A stretch of DNA of 64,000 bases from Luteibacter aegosomaticola. GTDB lineage: Bacteria; Pseudomonadota; Gammaproteobacteria; Xanthomonadales; Rhodanobacteraceae. Shown in pieces: positions 42,319 through 51,067 of the stretch; position 1 is the first letter of the stretch, and each line of letters begins with the position of its first letter. The notes beneath the pieces were generated by a model. The model had not been told where the DNA came from and made no database searches. It saw only the letters and a list, made by a program, of their open reading frames with translations. The translations under genes were made by a program, and so were the position numbers. Location: NCBI RefSeq assembly GCF_023078475.1, contig NZ_CP095741.1, positions 4,682,501-4,746,500 on the forward strand. Direction: 5' to 3'.

Positions 42319-44316
42319 ATGTTCAAGCACCTCGCCCTGGCCTCGCTCTCGGCCGCCCTGCTCGCCGCGTGCGCCAGCACGCCCGCTGATAAACCCGCCG
42401 CGGGCAAGCCGGCCGCCGTCGCCGATGGCGCCACGCTCGACCTGGCGATCCTCGAGACCACCGACGTCCACTCGAACATCCTTTCGTACGATTACTACAA
42501 GCAGAAGGACGATCCGTCGTTCGGCTATGAGCGCACGGCCACGCTGATCCGCCAGGCCCGCAAGGAATTCCCGAACACGGTGCTGTTCGATAGCGGCGAT
42601 ACGATCCAGGGCAGCGTGCTCGCGGATTACCAGGCGCTGGTGAAGCCGATCGGTTGCGATACCGAGCTCGGCATCTACAAGGCCATGGACAGCATCGGTT
42701 ACGACGGCGGCACCGCCGGCAACCACGAGTTCAACTACGGCCTGCCGTTCCTGGCCCAGGTGACCAATACGTCGATGAACGTCGATGGCGTCACCGCGCA
42801 GCAGTGCGCCGGCCCGAAGTTCCCGCTCGTGCTCTCCAACGTGGATAGCGCACGCGATGGCAAGCCCATCTTCAAGCCGTGGACGATCGTCACCAAGACC
42901 GTGATGGCGAAGAACGCCGCCGGCAAGGACGTGCCGACCGAGCTGCGTATCGCCATCGTCGGCTTCACCCCGCCGCCGATCCTCGACTGGGATAAGCGCA
43001 ACCTGCAGGGCAAGGTCACGGTCACGGGCGTGGTCGAAGCCGCGCAGAAGTACATGCCGGAGATCCAGGCCCAGCACCCGGACCTCGTCGTCGCGATCCT
43101 GCACGGAGGCCTGAACACCGCGCCGTACACCCCGCAGATGGAGAACGGCGGCTGGTACCTCGCCGGCGTGCCGGGTATCGATGCGCTGCTGCTCGGCCAC
43201 TCGCACACCGAGTTCCCGGGGCCGCGCTATGAAGGCATGAAGGATGTGGATGCGAAGCGCGGCATCGTTCGCGGCGTGCCCGCGGTAATGGGCGGCTTTT
43301 TCGGCAAGGATCTCGGCGTTATCAACCTCTCGATGACCCGCGAGGGTGGTCGCTGGGTGGTGCAGAAGGACAAGAGCCACAGCCAGGTGCGCCCGATCTG
43401 CCAGAAGAAGGGCCAATGCGTCGATGCCGATCCGGCCATCGCGCCGCTGGTGCAGGACGCGCATCAGGCGGCCGTCGCCTACGTGAACACGCCGATCGGC
43501 GAGACCACGCTGGACCTGAGCAGCTACTTCGCTGACGAAGGCAACATGACCGCGATTTCCGTCGTGAATGCCGCGCAGGCCGACTACGCCCGCGACGAAC
43601 TCGCCCGCTCGCGCCCGGACCTGAAGGATGTGCCGGTGATCTCGGCGGCCTCGGCGTTCCGCACCGGCTTCGGTGGCCCGGATGATTTCACCGATGTGCC
43701 GAAGGGCCCGCTGACCATCCGTAGCGCGTCGGATCTGTACTTCTACCCGAACACCCTGGGTGCCGTGAAGATCGATGGCGCCGGCGTGAAGGCGTGGCTG
43801 GAGAAGTCGGCAACGCGCTTCAACCAGATTGACCCGTCGAAGGAAGGCGAGCAGGCCTTTATCGGCAAGATGCCGGGCTACAACTTCGACCAGATCCAGG
43901 GCGGCCTGACCTACACCATCGACGTGACCAAGCCGGAAGGCCAGCGCATTGGCAACCTGCGCTTCAAGGGCAAGCCGGTGAAGGATAGCCAGCCGTTCAT
44001 CGTGGTGACCAATAGCTACCGTGCGAACGGCGGCGGCGAATTCCCGGGTATGAACGGTGATTCGGTGGTACTCAGCGCGCCGGACGGCAACCGCGAAATC
44101 GTGATCAAGTGGATCGAGGCGCACAAGACCCTCACCCCGAAGCTGCTCGACAAGCGCTCCTGGACCTTCGTGCCGGTGAAGGTGAAGGGCCCCGTGACCT
44201 TCACCACCGCCTCGGGTAAGGAAGCCGTCGCCAAGGGCCTGGGCCTGCACGTGACCCAGCTGAAGGACAACGGCGACGGCACGGCCGTCTACGCCATCGA
44301 CCTTTCGAAGAAGTAA
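42319..44316 (+). CDS. cpdB: 2',3'-cyclic-nucleotide phosphodiesterase/3'-nucleotidase, lipoprotein (CpdB-like)
   Basis: A 665-aa metallophosphoesterase anchored as a lipoprotein (lipobox LAAC, C18) instead of free in the periplasm as E. coli CpdB. Metal-binding blocks appear in order: LETTDVHSN, FDSGDTIQGS, GNHEFNYG, ILHGG and GHSHTEF. The C-terminal 5'-nucleotidase domain holds the nucleotide-stacking region (FYPNTLGAVK, NSYRANGGGEFPG). DVHSNILSYDYYKQK followed by FGYERTATLI favours the CpdB group over 5'-nucleotidase UshA. Together with the neighbouring phosphodiesterases it would release phosphate from nucleotides. Confidence 0.92.
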   Translation: MFKHLALASLSAALLAACASTPADKPAAGKPAAVADGATLDLAILETTDVHSNILSYDYYKQKDDPSFGYERTATLIRQARKEFPNTVLFDSGDTIQGSVLADYQALVKPIGCDTELGIYKAMDSIGYDGGTAGNHEFNYGLPFLAQVTNTSMNVDGVTAQQCAGPKFPLVLSNVDSARDGKPIFKPWTIVTKTVMAKNAAGKDVPTELRIAIVGFTPPPILDWDKRNLQGKVTVTGVVEAAQKYMPEIQAQHPDLVVAILHGGLNTAPYTPQMENGGWYLAGVPGIDALLLGHSHTEFPGPRYEGMKDVDAKRGIVRGVPAVMGGFFGKDLGVINLSMTREGGRWVVQKDKSHSQVRPICQKKGQCVDADPAIAPLVQDAHQAAVAYVNTPIGETTLDLSSYFADEGNMTAISVVNAAQADYARDELARSRPDLKDVPVISAASAFRTGFGGPDDFTDVPKGPLTIRSASDLYFYPNTLGAVKIDGAGVKAWLEKSATRFNQIDPSKEGEQAFIGKMPGYNFDQIQGGLTYTIDVTKPEGQRIGNLRFKGKPVKDSQPFIVVTNSYRANGGGEFPGMNGDSVVLSAPDGNREIVIKWIEAHKTLTPKLLDKRSWTFVPVKVKGPVTFTTASGKEAVAKGLGLHVTQLKDNGDGTAVYAIDLSKK

Positions 44317-44372
44317 GCAGCAGTCTCTTCCTGGCCACGGACGGCCATGCCCCGCCTATGACTTTCTGGTGC

Positions 44373-44402
44373 TTGACACACCGCACAATGCGGGCCTAAC
44401 GT
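44373..44402 (+). promoter_or_regulatory. Promoter of the thr operon
   Basis: -35 TTGACA (44373-44378), 18-bp spacer, -10 TAACGT (44397-44402). Seven nt separate the -10 from the leader peptide ATG, so the transcript is predicted to start at or next to the A of the ATG. Confidence 0.7.
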
Positions 44403-44409
44403 CGGGGCC

Positions 44410-44544
44410 ATGTCTCTCAACCCGCTCGCGCTGCGTTCCACCCTGGCCACTTCCGTGGTCAGCGCGCTTGCGTCCATTACCACCGCGACTACGACCACCA
44501 CCACGACCACTACGGTCGGAGGATCGGAGTCCGCGCGCGCTTAG
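44410..44544 (+). CDS. thrL: thr operon leader peptide (attenuator)
   Basis: A 44-codon open frame starting ATG TCT CTC AAC and ending TAG. It encodes ITTA followed by nine consecutive threonines (residues 27-35), eleven Thr and one Ile in thirteen codons. Such a run is the mark of a ribosome-stalling leader that senses charged tRNA-Thr (and Ile). The genes after it are hom, thrB and thrC, exactly the pathway expected. No Shine-Dalgarno is present; the promoter lies right before the ATG. Too short for routine gene calling. Right after the Thr codons GGTCGG can pair with CCGACC at 44565-44570. Confidence 0.92.
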   Translation: MSLNPLALRSTLATSVVSALASITTATTTTTTTTTVGGSESARA

Positions 44545-44632
44545 GTTCCATGTCGCTGCCGGCCCCGACCTCCCGCAGGACAGGACCGGCGCCGGGATCC
44601 ACAGCCGACAACCCTCTTGCGGTGAATGACGG

Positions 44633-44647
44633 GCCTCCCAAGGAGGC
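44633..44647 (+). promoter_or_regulatory. Hairpin enclosing the hom Shine-Dalgarno
   Basis: GCCTCC (44633-44638), loop CAA, GGAGGC (44642-44647). The right arm contains AGGAGG, the ribosome-binding site of the GTG start at 44654. The leader frame carries another GGAGG (44518-44522) that could compete for the CCTCC. The stem is followed only by TTTACC, not a proper T-run, so translational control seems as likely as transcription termination. Confidence 0.5.
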
Positions 44648-44653
44648 TTTACC

Positions 44654-45802
44654 GTGTCCCTCGCCGTCGCTTTACAACGTTCTCCCCTCCGCGCCGCGCC
44701 GCAGCGCGCCGCGGTCCAGCCGCTCGTCGTCAATGTCGGGGTGATCGGCCCGGGCAAGGTCGGCACGGCCTTCCTGCACCAGTTGCGCCATGCCGCGCCG
44801 CGCCTCCTCCGCGAATGCCACCTCGAGCTGAGGCTCCGGGCGGTCAGCGACAGCCGGCATATGTGGCTCGATTGCGACGACGAGGCCCTGAATGGCCGGT
44901 TGGGCGGCGCGCAGACCTGGCGCCCCGTGGCCCTGGACGACTTCGCCGCCTATGTCGCCGGCCACCATGGCGAGGTCGCCGTCCTCGCCGACTGTACGGC
45001 CAGCGACCTCGTCGCCGACCACTACGCGGGCTGGCTGGGCGCTGGCATCCATGTCGTGACCCCCAATAAACGCGCCGCCAGCGGCTGTATCGATCGCTGG
45101 AAAGCGATCGCCCAGGCCTCCGATGCCAGCGGCGCCCGCCTGCACTACGAAGGCACGGTGGGGGCGGGCCTGCCGGTGGTGCAGACCCTGCGCGACCTGA
45201 TCGACACGGGCGACGAGCTGCTCGCCGTGGAAGGCATGCTTTCCGGCACGCTGGCCTGGCTGTTCAACCGCTTTGATGGCTCGGTACCGTTCTCGGCGCT
45301 GGTGCGCGAGGCTCACGCGCTGGGCTATACGGAGCCGGATCCGCGCGACGATCTCTCCGGCATGGACGTGGCGCGCAAGCTGGTGATCCTGGCCCGCGAG
45401 GCCGGCGTGGCGCTGTCGCTGGACGATGTGACGGTGAACAGCCTCGTCCCGGCCGAACTCGCGTCACTCGACCGCGACGATTTCATGGAAGCCCTGCCCG
45501 CCATGGACGCCCCCATGGCGGCCCTGCTCGCGGAGGCCCGCGCCAGCGGCGGCGTGCTTCGCCACGTCGCACGGCTCGACCACGACGGCGCCTCCGTTGG
45601 CGTGCAGGTGCTGGAGCGCAGCCACGCCTTCGCCCATGGCCAGCTCACCGATAACGTGGTGCGTTTCGCGACGCGCCGATACTGCGACAATGCCCTGGTA
45701 GTCCAGGGGCCGGGTGCCGGCCCCGAGGTCACGGCCGCGGCGGTCTTCACCGACCTGCTGCGCGTGGCCGGCGCCATGGGAGTAAAACGATGCGCATGCT
45801 GA
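44654..45802 (+). CDS. hom: Homoserine dehydrogenase (monofunctional, ThrA C-domain type)
   Basis: A 382-aa enzyme reducing aspartate semialdehyde to homoserine. Rossmann motif [14 protein letters not shown] at about residues 28-41, then VVTPNKRA with the catalytic-site Lys, [25 protein letters not shown] and [25 protein letters not shown]. These match the dehydrogenase half of bifunctional ThrA, but no aspartokinase or ACT domain is attached, so a separate aspartokinase must exist elsewhere and allosteric control may be missing. GTG start with AGGAGG 7 nt upstream. Overlaps thrB by 13 bp. Confidence 0.93.
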   Translation: MSLAVALQRSPLRAAPQRAAVQPLVVNVGVIGPGKVGTAFLHQLRHAAPRLLRECHLELRLRAVSDSRHMWLDCDDEALNGRLGGAQTWRPVALDDFAAYVAGHHGEVAVLADCTASDLVADHYAGWLGAGIHVVTPNKRAASGCIDRWKAIAQASDASGARLHYEGTVGAGLPVVQTLRDLIDTGDELLAVEGMLSGTLAWLFNRFDGSVPFSALVREAHALGYTEPDPRDDLSGMDVARKLVILAREAGVALSLDDVTVNSLVPAELASLDRDDFMEALPAMDAPMAALLAEARASGGVLRHVARLDHDGASVGVQVLERSHAFAHGQLTDNVVRFATRRYCDNALVVQGPGAGPEVTAAAVFTDLLRVAGAMGVKRCAC

Positions 45803-46746
45803 AAGAAGACACCTCGCCCCTCGCCCCCGCCGCTATCGCCACCGCCGAGGCTTATGCCAGCGTCGGTAACGTCGGTATCGGCTTCGACATTCTTGGCCAC
45901 ACGGTGGAAGGCGCCGGCGACCGCGCCGAAGTACGCCGCATTCCCGAGCGCGAAGTCCGTATCGCCGCGATCCACGGCGTGGTGACCGCCCTGCCGCTCA
46001 AGGCGGAAGACAACACGGCGGGCGCTGCGCTGCTTTCGATGATCCACGGGCTGAACCTGCCCTTCGGTTTTGAACTCACCCTGCACAAAGGCATCGCGCT
46101 GGGCTCTGGCATGGGCGGTTCCGCCGCCTCGTGCGTTGCCGCTGTCGTGGCGGCCAACGCATTGCTGGATGAGCCCTTGCCGCGCGAAGCGCTGTATCCC
46201 TTTGCGATGGATGGCGAGGTGGTCGCCAGCGGCAGCCGCCACGGCGACAACCTCGGCCCGATGCTGCTGGGCGGCCTGGTGCTCGCCACCGACAAACGCC
46301 TCGTCCGCGTGCCGGTGCCTGCGGAATGGCACTGCGCCCTCGTGCATCCGCATGTGGTGCTGGAGACGCGCAAGGCGCGCGCGGCACTGGCCGGGCACTA
46401 CGCGCTCGGCGAATTCGTCGCGCAGAGCGCGAACCTCGCGATGGTGCTGGCGGGCTGCTACCGCGGTGAAGCTGCGCTGGTACGCGAGGGCCTATCCGAT
46501 GTGCTGGTGGAACCCCGCCGCGCGCCGCTGATTCCGGGCTTTTATGACGTGAAGCAAGCCGCGCTCGATCATGGTGCGTTCGGCGCCAGCATCTCCGGCG
46601 CAGGCCCAAGCGTGTTTGGCTGGTTCGAAGAACGCTCGGCCGCCGTGGCCGCCGCGCACGATATGCAGGCCGCATTCCGTGCCGCTGGCCATCGCAGCGA
46701 TGCGCTGGTGGCACCGATCGACGGCCCTGCGGCGCGGGTGGTGTGA
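45790..46746 (+). CDS. thrB: Homoserine kinase
   Basis: A 318-aa GHMP kinase phosphorylating homoserine. The N-terminal [15 protein letters not shown], the phosphate loop [23 protein letters not shown] and the C-terminal [15 protein letters not shown] are the three GHMP motifs. GGAG lies upstream inside hom. It is followed without a gap by thrC, giving a hom-thrB-thrC operon. Confidence 0.96.
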   Translation: MRMLKEDTSPLAPAAIATAEAYASVGNVGIGFDILGHTVEGAGDRAEVRRIPEREVRIAAIHGVVTALPLKAEDNTAGAALLSMIHGLNLPFGFELTLHKGIALGSGMGGSAASCVAAVVAANALLDEPLPREALYPFAMDGEVVASGSRHGDNLGPMLLGGLVLATDKRLVRVPVPAEWHCALVHPHVVLETRKARAALAGHYALGEFVAQSANLAMVLAGCYRGEAALVREGLSDVLVEPRRAPLIPGFYDVKQAALDHGAFGASISGAGPSVFGWFEERSAAVAAAHDMQAAFRAAGHRSDALVAPIDGPAARVV

Positions 46747-46748
46747 CG

Positions 46749-48035
46749 ATGCGCTATGTGAGTACGCGCGGCGGCGCCGCGCCGGTGTCCCTTTCTTCCG
46801 CCATCGCAGCGGGGCTTGCGCCCGATGGTGGGCTGTTCGTTCCCGAGGTGATGCCGCGGGTGGGCAAGCTGCCGGCCGGTGGTTTCCTTGCCAGTACCGC
46901 TGCCGCCATGCTCGAACCGTTCTTCGAGGGTGACGGCCTGGCGGGTGAACTCGAGGCGATTTGCGCCGATGCGTTCGCCCACCCCGCGCCGCGTCGTGAA
47001 CTGCGTATCGCCGGGGCCCATGTGCTGGAGCTCTTCCACGGGCCAACGGCGGCGTTCAAGGATTTCGGCGCGCGCTTCCTCGCCGCCTGCATCGTGCGTC
47101 TCCGCGCAGGCGCGGAACAGCCGCTGACCATCCTGGTGGCGACGTCCGGTGACACGGGCGCCGCGGTGGGCGCCGCGTTCCACGGGTTGCCCGGCGTGCG
47201 CGTGGCGATCCTCTACCCCGACAATCGCGTCTCGCCGCGCCAGGCCCACCAGCTCGGCAGCTTCGGCGGCAATGTGCGCGCGCTTCGTGTCGAAGGCAGC
47301 TTTGATGACTGCCAGCGGCTGGTGAAGGGCGCGCTGGGCGACCCGGCGCTGCAGGCGGATGTGCCGCTCTCTTCCGCCAACAGCATCAGCCTGGGACGCC
47401 TGCTGCCGCAGATGGCGTATTTCGGCCATGCCGCGCTGCATGCGGACGACGGCCCGATGAATGTCATCGTGCCCACCGGCAACCTGGGTAATGCCGTGGC
47501 CTGCCTGTGGGCACGCGAGATCGGCCTGCCTATCGGTGAGGTGGTGTTCGCCTGCAATGCCAATGACACCCTGCCGGAGTTCTTCGGCGGCCAGCCGTAT
47601 CGGGCACGTGATGCGATCGCCACCATTGCCAACGCCATGGACGTGGGTGCCCCCAGCAACTTCGAGCGCCTGCGTCACCTGTTTGGTAGTGAAGAAGCCG
47701 CGCGATTGAACGGCAGTGCGCACGGTATCGACGACGCCACCATCCGCGACACGATCCGCCGGCACGCGGCCAGCGACGGCGAGGTGTTCTGCCCGCATAC
47801 CGCCACGGCGGTGCGCGTGTTCGAACAGCGCCGGCTCGGGGGCGATACACGGGCGTGGACGATGGCCGCCACCGCGCATCCAGCGAAGTTCGACACGATT
47901 GTCGAGCCGTTGATCGGGCGCGACATTGAAGTGCCGGAGGCGTTGGCCACGATGCTCGCGCGGGAGGCCGTCGCCGAACCGCTGGCTGCCGATGGGCGGC
48001 TCTTCGCTGAGTGGTTGCGTGGGTGGGAGTACTGA
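46749..48035 (+). CDS. thrC: Threonine synthase
   Basis: A 428-aa PLP enzyme converting O-phosphohomoserine to threonine. N-terminal MRYVSTRGGAAPVSLSSAIAAGLAPDGGLFVPE is typical of ThrC. The PLP lysine is K104 in FHGPTAAFKDFGARF. PTGNLGNAVACLWAREIGLPI and the SGDTGAAVGAAF loop bind substrate and cofactor phosphate. ATG 46749 is preferred; GTG 46743 would overlap the thrB stop. Last gene of the operon; three palindromic units follow. Confidence 0.96.
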   Translation: MRYVSTRGGAAPVSLSSAIAAGLAPDGGLFVPEVMPRVGKLPAGGFLASTAAAMLEPFFEGDGLAGELEAICADAFAHPAPRRELRIAGAHVLELFHGPTAAFKDFGARFLAACIVRLRAGAEQPLTILVATSGDTGAAVGAAFHGLPGVRVAILYPDNRVSPRQAHQLGSFGGNVRALRVEGSFDDCQRLVKGALGDPALQADVPLSSANSISLGRLLPQMAYFGHAALHADDGPMNVIVPTGNLGNAVACLWAREIGLPIGEVVFACNANDTLPEFFGGQPYRARDAIATIANAMDVGAPSNFERLRHLFGSEEAARLNGSAHGIDDATIRDTIRRHAASDGEVFCPHTATAVRVFEQRRLGGDTRAWTMAATAHPAKFDTIVEPLIGRDIEVPEALATMLAREAVAEPLAADGRLFAEWLRGWEY

Positions 48036-48044
48036 GGCACTCCC

Positions 48045-48153
48045 ATCGCGTGCAAGCACGCTCCTACACAAGACGTGCGCAGGCTCTTGTAGGAGCGCGC
48101 TTGCGCGCGATCCCCGACCACGCCGCCCTTGTAGGAGCGCGCTTGCGCGCGAT
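48045..48153. repeat. Cluster of three REP-type units, family B copy 3
   Basis: Units at 48045-48067 (reverse, ATCGCGTGCAAGCACGCTCCTAC-type), 48089-48111 and 48131-48153 (forward, GTAGGAGCGCGCTTGCGCGC). The first two form an inverted pair, and the third repeats the second. The pair plus its linker is nearly the same as the copy at 56830-56896. Confidence 0.9.
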
Positions 48154-48170
48154 CGGGGTTGCGGCGGCGC

Positions 48171-49472
48171 TTAGAACTTGTAGCTAAGCATCAACCGGTT
48201 GTTGGTCCACGGCATATTCCCGGGATTGAGGGCGTTCTTGCCGCCGACCGTATGCTCCCAACGGTTCCGCAGCTGCAGACCCTTCAGAAGCTTGTCGAGC
48301 TTCCACACGATATCGACGTACAGATCGTGGCTGGTACCGCGCAGCACGGTGTCGTAATGCGCGTACGAAGTGATCACCTGCAGATCGTCGTTGAGGAAGT
48401 TGTACTGCGCACGCGCCTTCCACGCATGGCCCGCTCCCTGCTCAACGAGGCCACGCAACATCGAGGTCGTATACAGCGGATCGGTCGCGTACGTGTTGGT
48501 ATACGGCGAGATGATCGCTCCATAGCCCACGGCGTTACGGTCGCTGTCGAGCTTGTTGTACGACACATCGAACTTCGCATGGCCAAGGCTGAAACCAGCA
48601 TCGAGGCCCCAGGCCGAAGCGTCGACGCGTTCACCGGCCTTACCCGTGATCTTCGTATGCGTATCGACGATGACGTTGTTCGATCCGCTGGTCTCGCGAA
48701 CGATCTGCGCCCCGAGGAACGGCTTCACCTCGGAATCGATCGGGAAGGTATACATCCCGTCGATGTAACCCATCTGACCGAAGTGCTCGAAGTCGTAGTA
48801 CCAGGCCTGCGCCTTCAGCCCCTTGGTGACGTAGGTGCTGCCGATCGCCGTGGTGCCATCCTGCGAACGGGCGGAAGCAGGCAGTGAGCCGTTGTTCCCG
48901 TACATGCTGTCGCCGTGATACGTCGAGGGGTAGTACACGTTATCGTCGTTGTACCCATCCGACGTGCGGCTCTTCCAGCGCAGTGAGCGGATCGCGTAAA
49001 TATCCCAGCCCTTCGCTGGTTTGAAGTCGACGGACGCCGCCTGGTACGACGCCGGGATGACACGCGAATCCGACTGGCCCATCCACGGCGTACTGAGGTA
49101 CTGGTCGCCTGCGCGCACTGTAACCCACTTGTTCGCGTATTCGAGATAGGCCTGCGAGAAGCCGTCGATGACGTTATCCGGGCCCATCAGCGATGCATCG
49201 ATACGGCTCGTGTCGTGGGACTGCGTGCCGAACGAGTGCGCGGAGAAGCCGGTCGCCACCAGGCTGAAGCCACCCACCTTGCCGCTCTTCACGGTCAGCA
49301 GGCCAGCCAGCGAGTTGGAGAACGAATCCTTGCTAGTCGGATTGTCGTAGTTGCGGTCGAACCGGTAGAGACGAACCTCGCCATCCACCGTCGCATCGCG
49401 GAAGAAATCGTCCGCGTGGACACCGGCAGCGACGCAGGCGAGCGTCGCCGCCGCAAGCAGGCGCCGGCGCAT
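48171..49472 (-). CDS. OprD-family outer membrane porin
   Basis: A 433-aa porin with an 18-strand OprD pattern. Signal peptide about 1-20 (AAGVHA/DDFFRD), early DATVDGEVRLYRFDR, mid-strand AYLEYANKWVTVRAGDQYLSTPWMG and C-terminal LQLRNRWEHTVGG with a final SYKF. OprD/OccK porins admit carboxylates, including aromatic and dicarboxylic acids. Its start overlaps the stop of the MHS transporter gene (TGATG), so porin and inner membrane symporter form an uptake operon. Confidence 0.92.
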   Translation of the reverse strand: MRRRLLAAATLACVAAGVHADDFFRDATVDGEVRLYRFDRNYDNPTSKDSFSNSLAGLLTVKSGKVGGFSLVATGFSAHSFGTQSHDTSRIDASLMGPDNVIDGFSQAYLEYANKWVTVRAGDQYLSTPWMGQSDSRVIPASYQAASVDFKPAKGWDIYAIRSLRWKSRTSDGYNDDNVYYPSTYHGDSMYGNNGSLPASARSQDGTTAIGSTYVTKGLKAQAWYYDFEHFGQMGYIDGMYTFPIDSEVKPFLGAQIVRETSGSNNVIVDTHTKITGKAGERVDASAWGLDAGFSLGHAKFDVSYNKLDSDRNAVGYGAIISPYTNTYATDPLYTTSMLRGLVEQGAGHAWKARAQYNFLNDDLQVITSYAHYDTVLRGTSHDLYVDIVWKLDKLLKGLQLRNRWEHTVGGKNALNPGNMPWTNNRLMLSYKF

Positions 49473-50821
49473 CAGTGGGCCACCCGCGCTACGGTGTGCT
49501 TGGTAGCCGCGGTTTCCGCCGAGGCTGCCGCACGGTTTCCCTTGCCCACCGGGGCGCCGCTCCGATGCAGCATCCACACGCCGATGATGCTGGCGACCGC
49601 GGAGGCTGCGAGCCACGCACCCGGCATGGCCTTGTCGCCCGAGCTATGGATCAGCCAGGTGCTCACCGCCGGAGTGAACCCGCCGAAGATCGCCTGGGCA
49701 AGGCTGTACGCCACGGAGAAGCCCGATGCACGCACATGCGCCGGCATCATCTCGGTGAGGCTCACCACCATCACGCCCTGGTAGCCGCCGTAGAGGAAGG
49801 AGAGCCACAGCAGCACGGCGAGCATGCGGCCGAAGGATGGATCGGCGACGAGCCAGGCCATTGCCGGGTACGCCGTGACCGCCACCGCGATGGAGAAGAT
49901 GGTGAGGGTGCGGACGCGGCCAATCTTGTCCGACAGCGCGCCCATCAGCGGCACGAAGATGAAGTTGGAGATACCTACGCACACCGTGACGGCAAAGGCG
50001 TCGCGCGCCGTGAGGTTCAATACCTCTTTACCGTAGGTCGGGGTGTAAGCGGTGATCAGGTAGAACATCACGCTGGTCAACGTCACCAGAAGCACCGCAT
50101 TGAGCACGATCTTCCAGTTCGTCAGCAGGCCGGCGTAAATCTCGCGCAGCGTCGGTGCATGCGTCTTGGCGCGCTTTTCAAACGCCTCGGTCTCCTGCAG
50201 CGTGCGGCGGATATAGAACAGCAGCGGCACGATCAGGGAACCGATCACGAACGGGATACGCCAGCCCCAGGCCATGATCTGTTCCTCGCTCAGCGAGAAG
50301 CGCAGCACCACGCCGAGAATCGCCGCGAAGATCACCGCCACCTGCTGGCTGGCCGACTGCCATGCCACATACAGGCCGCGCTTGCCCGGCGGCGCGATCT
50401 CGGCGAGGTACACCGAGACGCCACCGGATTCGGCGCCGGCGGAGAAGCCCTGCAACAGGCGGCCGACCAGGACGAGGATCGGGGCCGCCATGCCGATGGT
50501 GGCGTAGTCGGGCGTGAACGCGATGATCAGCACACCGATCGACATGATGCCGAGGCTGGCGATGAGGCCCTTACGCCGGCCGTGCCGGTCGATATAGGCG
50601 CCGAGCACGATGGCGCCGACCGGACGCATGAGAAAGCCGACGCCGAAGGTCATCAGCGACATCATCAGTGAAATGTAGCCGCTCGCGTTCGGGAAGATCG
50701 CGTGGGCGATGGCCGAGGCATAGAAGCCGTAGACCATGAAATCAAACATCTCAAGGAAGTTACCGCTGACGACCTTGAAGACGCGGCCGAATTGCGAGCC
50801 GCCTTGTTGCACCTGTGCCAT
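49472..50821 (-). CDS. MFS transporter, metabolite:H+ symporter (MHS) group
   Basis: A 449-aa, 12-helix carboxylate symporter. GNFLEMFDFMVYGFYA near the N-terminus, GAYIDRHGRRKGL (loop 2-3 signature) and GRLLQGFSAGAESGG are characteristic of the citrate/tricarballylate/alpha-ketoglutarate (MHS) group. Divergent from the IclR regulator and its catabolic genes, so it very likely imports their substrate. GGAGAG-type SD before the ATG. Confidence 0.94.
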   Translation of the reverse strand: MAQVQQGGSQFGRVFKVVSGNFLEMFDFMVYGFYASAIAHAIFPNASGYISLMMSLMTFGVGFLMRPVGAIVLGAYIDRHGRRKGLIASLGIMSIGVLIIAFTPDYATIGMAAPILVLVGRLLQGFSAGAESGGVSVYLAEIAPPGKRGLYVAWQSASQQVAVIFAAILGVVLRFSLSEEQIMAWGWRIPFVIGSLIVPLLFYIRRTLQETEAFEKRAKTHAPTLREIYAGLLTNWKIVLNAVLLVTLTSVMFYLITAYTPTYGKEVLNLTARDAFAVTVCVGISNFIFVPLMGALSDKIGRVRTLTIFSIAVAVTAYPAMAWLVADPSFGRMLAVLLWLSFLYGGYQGVMVVSLTEMMPAHVRASGFSVAYSLAQAIFGGFTPAVSTWLIHSSGDKAMPGAWLAASAVASIIGVWMLHRSGAPVGKGNRAAASAETAATKHTVARVAH

Positions 50822-50895
50822 GCCGATCTCTCCCCGAGACGATTGCAGGATGACACGGCTTTAGCGCGTTCCACATACTGAGACGCCGTACCGTG

Positions 50896-50934
50896 ATGTA
50901 AAACATACAAGCAGACCCGGCAAGAGGGCGTCAA
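50896..50934 (-). promoter_or_regulatory. Putative promoter/operator of the transporter operon
   Basis: On the minus strand, TTGACG (50934-50929) and TTGTAT (50910-50905) are 18 bp apart. A dyad ATGT-AAA-ACAT (50896-50906) overlaps the -10. CGTTCCAC also occurs twice in the gap (50867-50874, 50950-50957). An IclR-type site is plausible. Confidence 0.4.
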
Positions 50935-51067
50935 CAGGTTTTTTCGACCCGTTCCACTATGTAATACGTTGATTCGCCTAGTTATTTTGATGCGTTGCAG
51001 CATCGCTTGACGGCGCTTTTCGATCGGGTTTACGGTTATTTAGAACGCCGTTTTGGATATTGGAACG

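Noticed and set aside
42196..44250. Long minus-strand frame (684 codons) opposite the CpdB-like gene
   Set aside because: Shadow of a well-supported gene; composition is typical of an antisense frame.
46569..48071. Long minus-strand frame opposite thrB/thrC
   Set aside because: Shadow of two conserved genes.
48045..48153. Three similar 23-bp repeats as a small CRISPR array
   Set aside because: The units alternate in orientation, are themselves palindromic and occur elsewhere in the window; spacers are not uniform and no cas gene is present.
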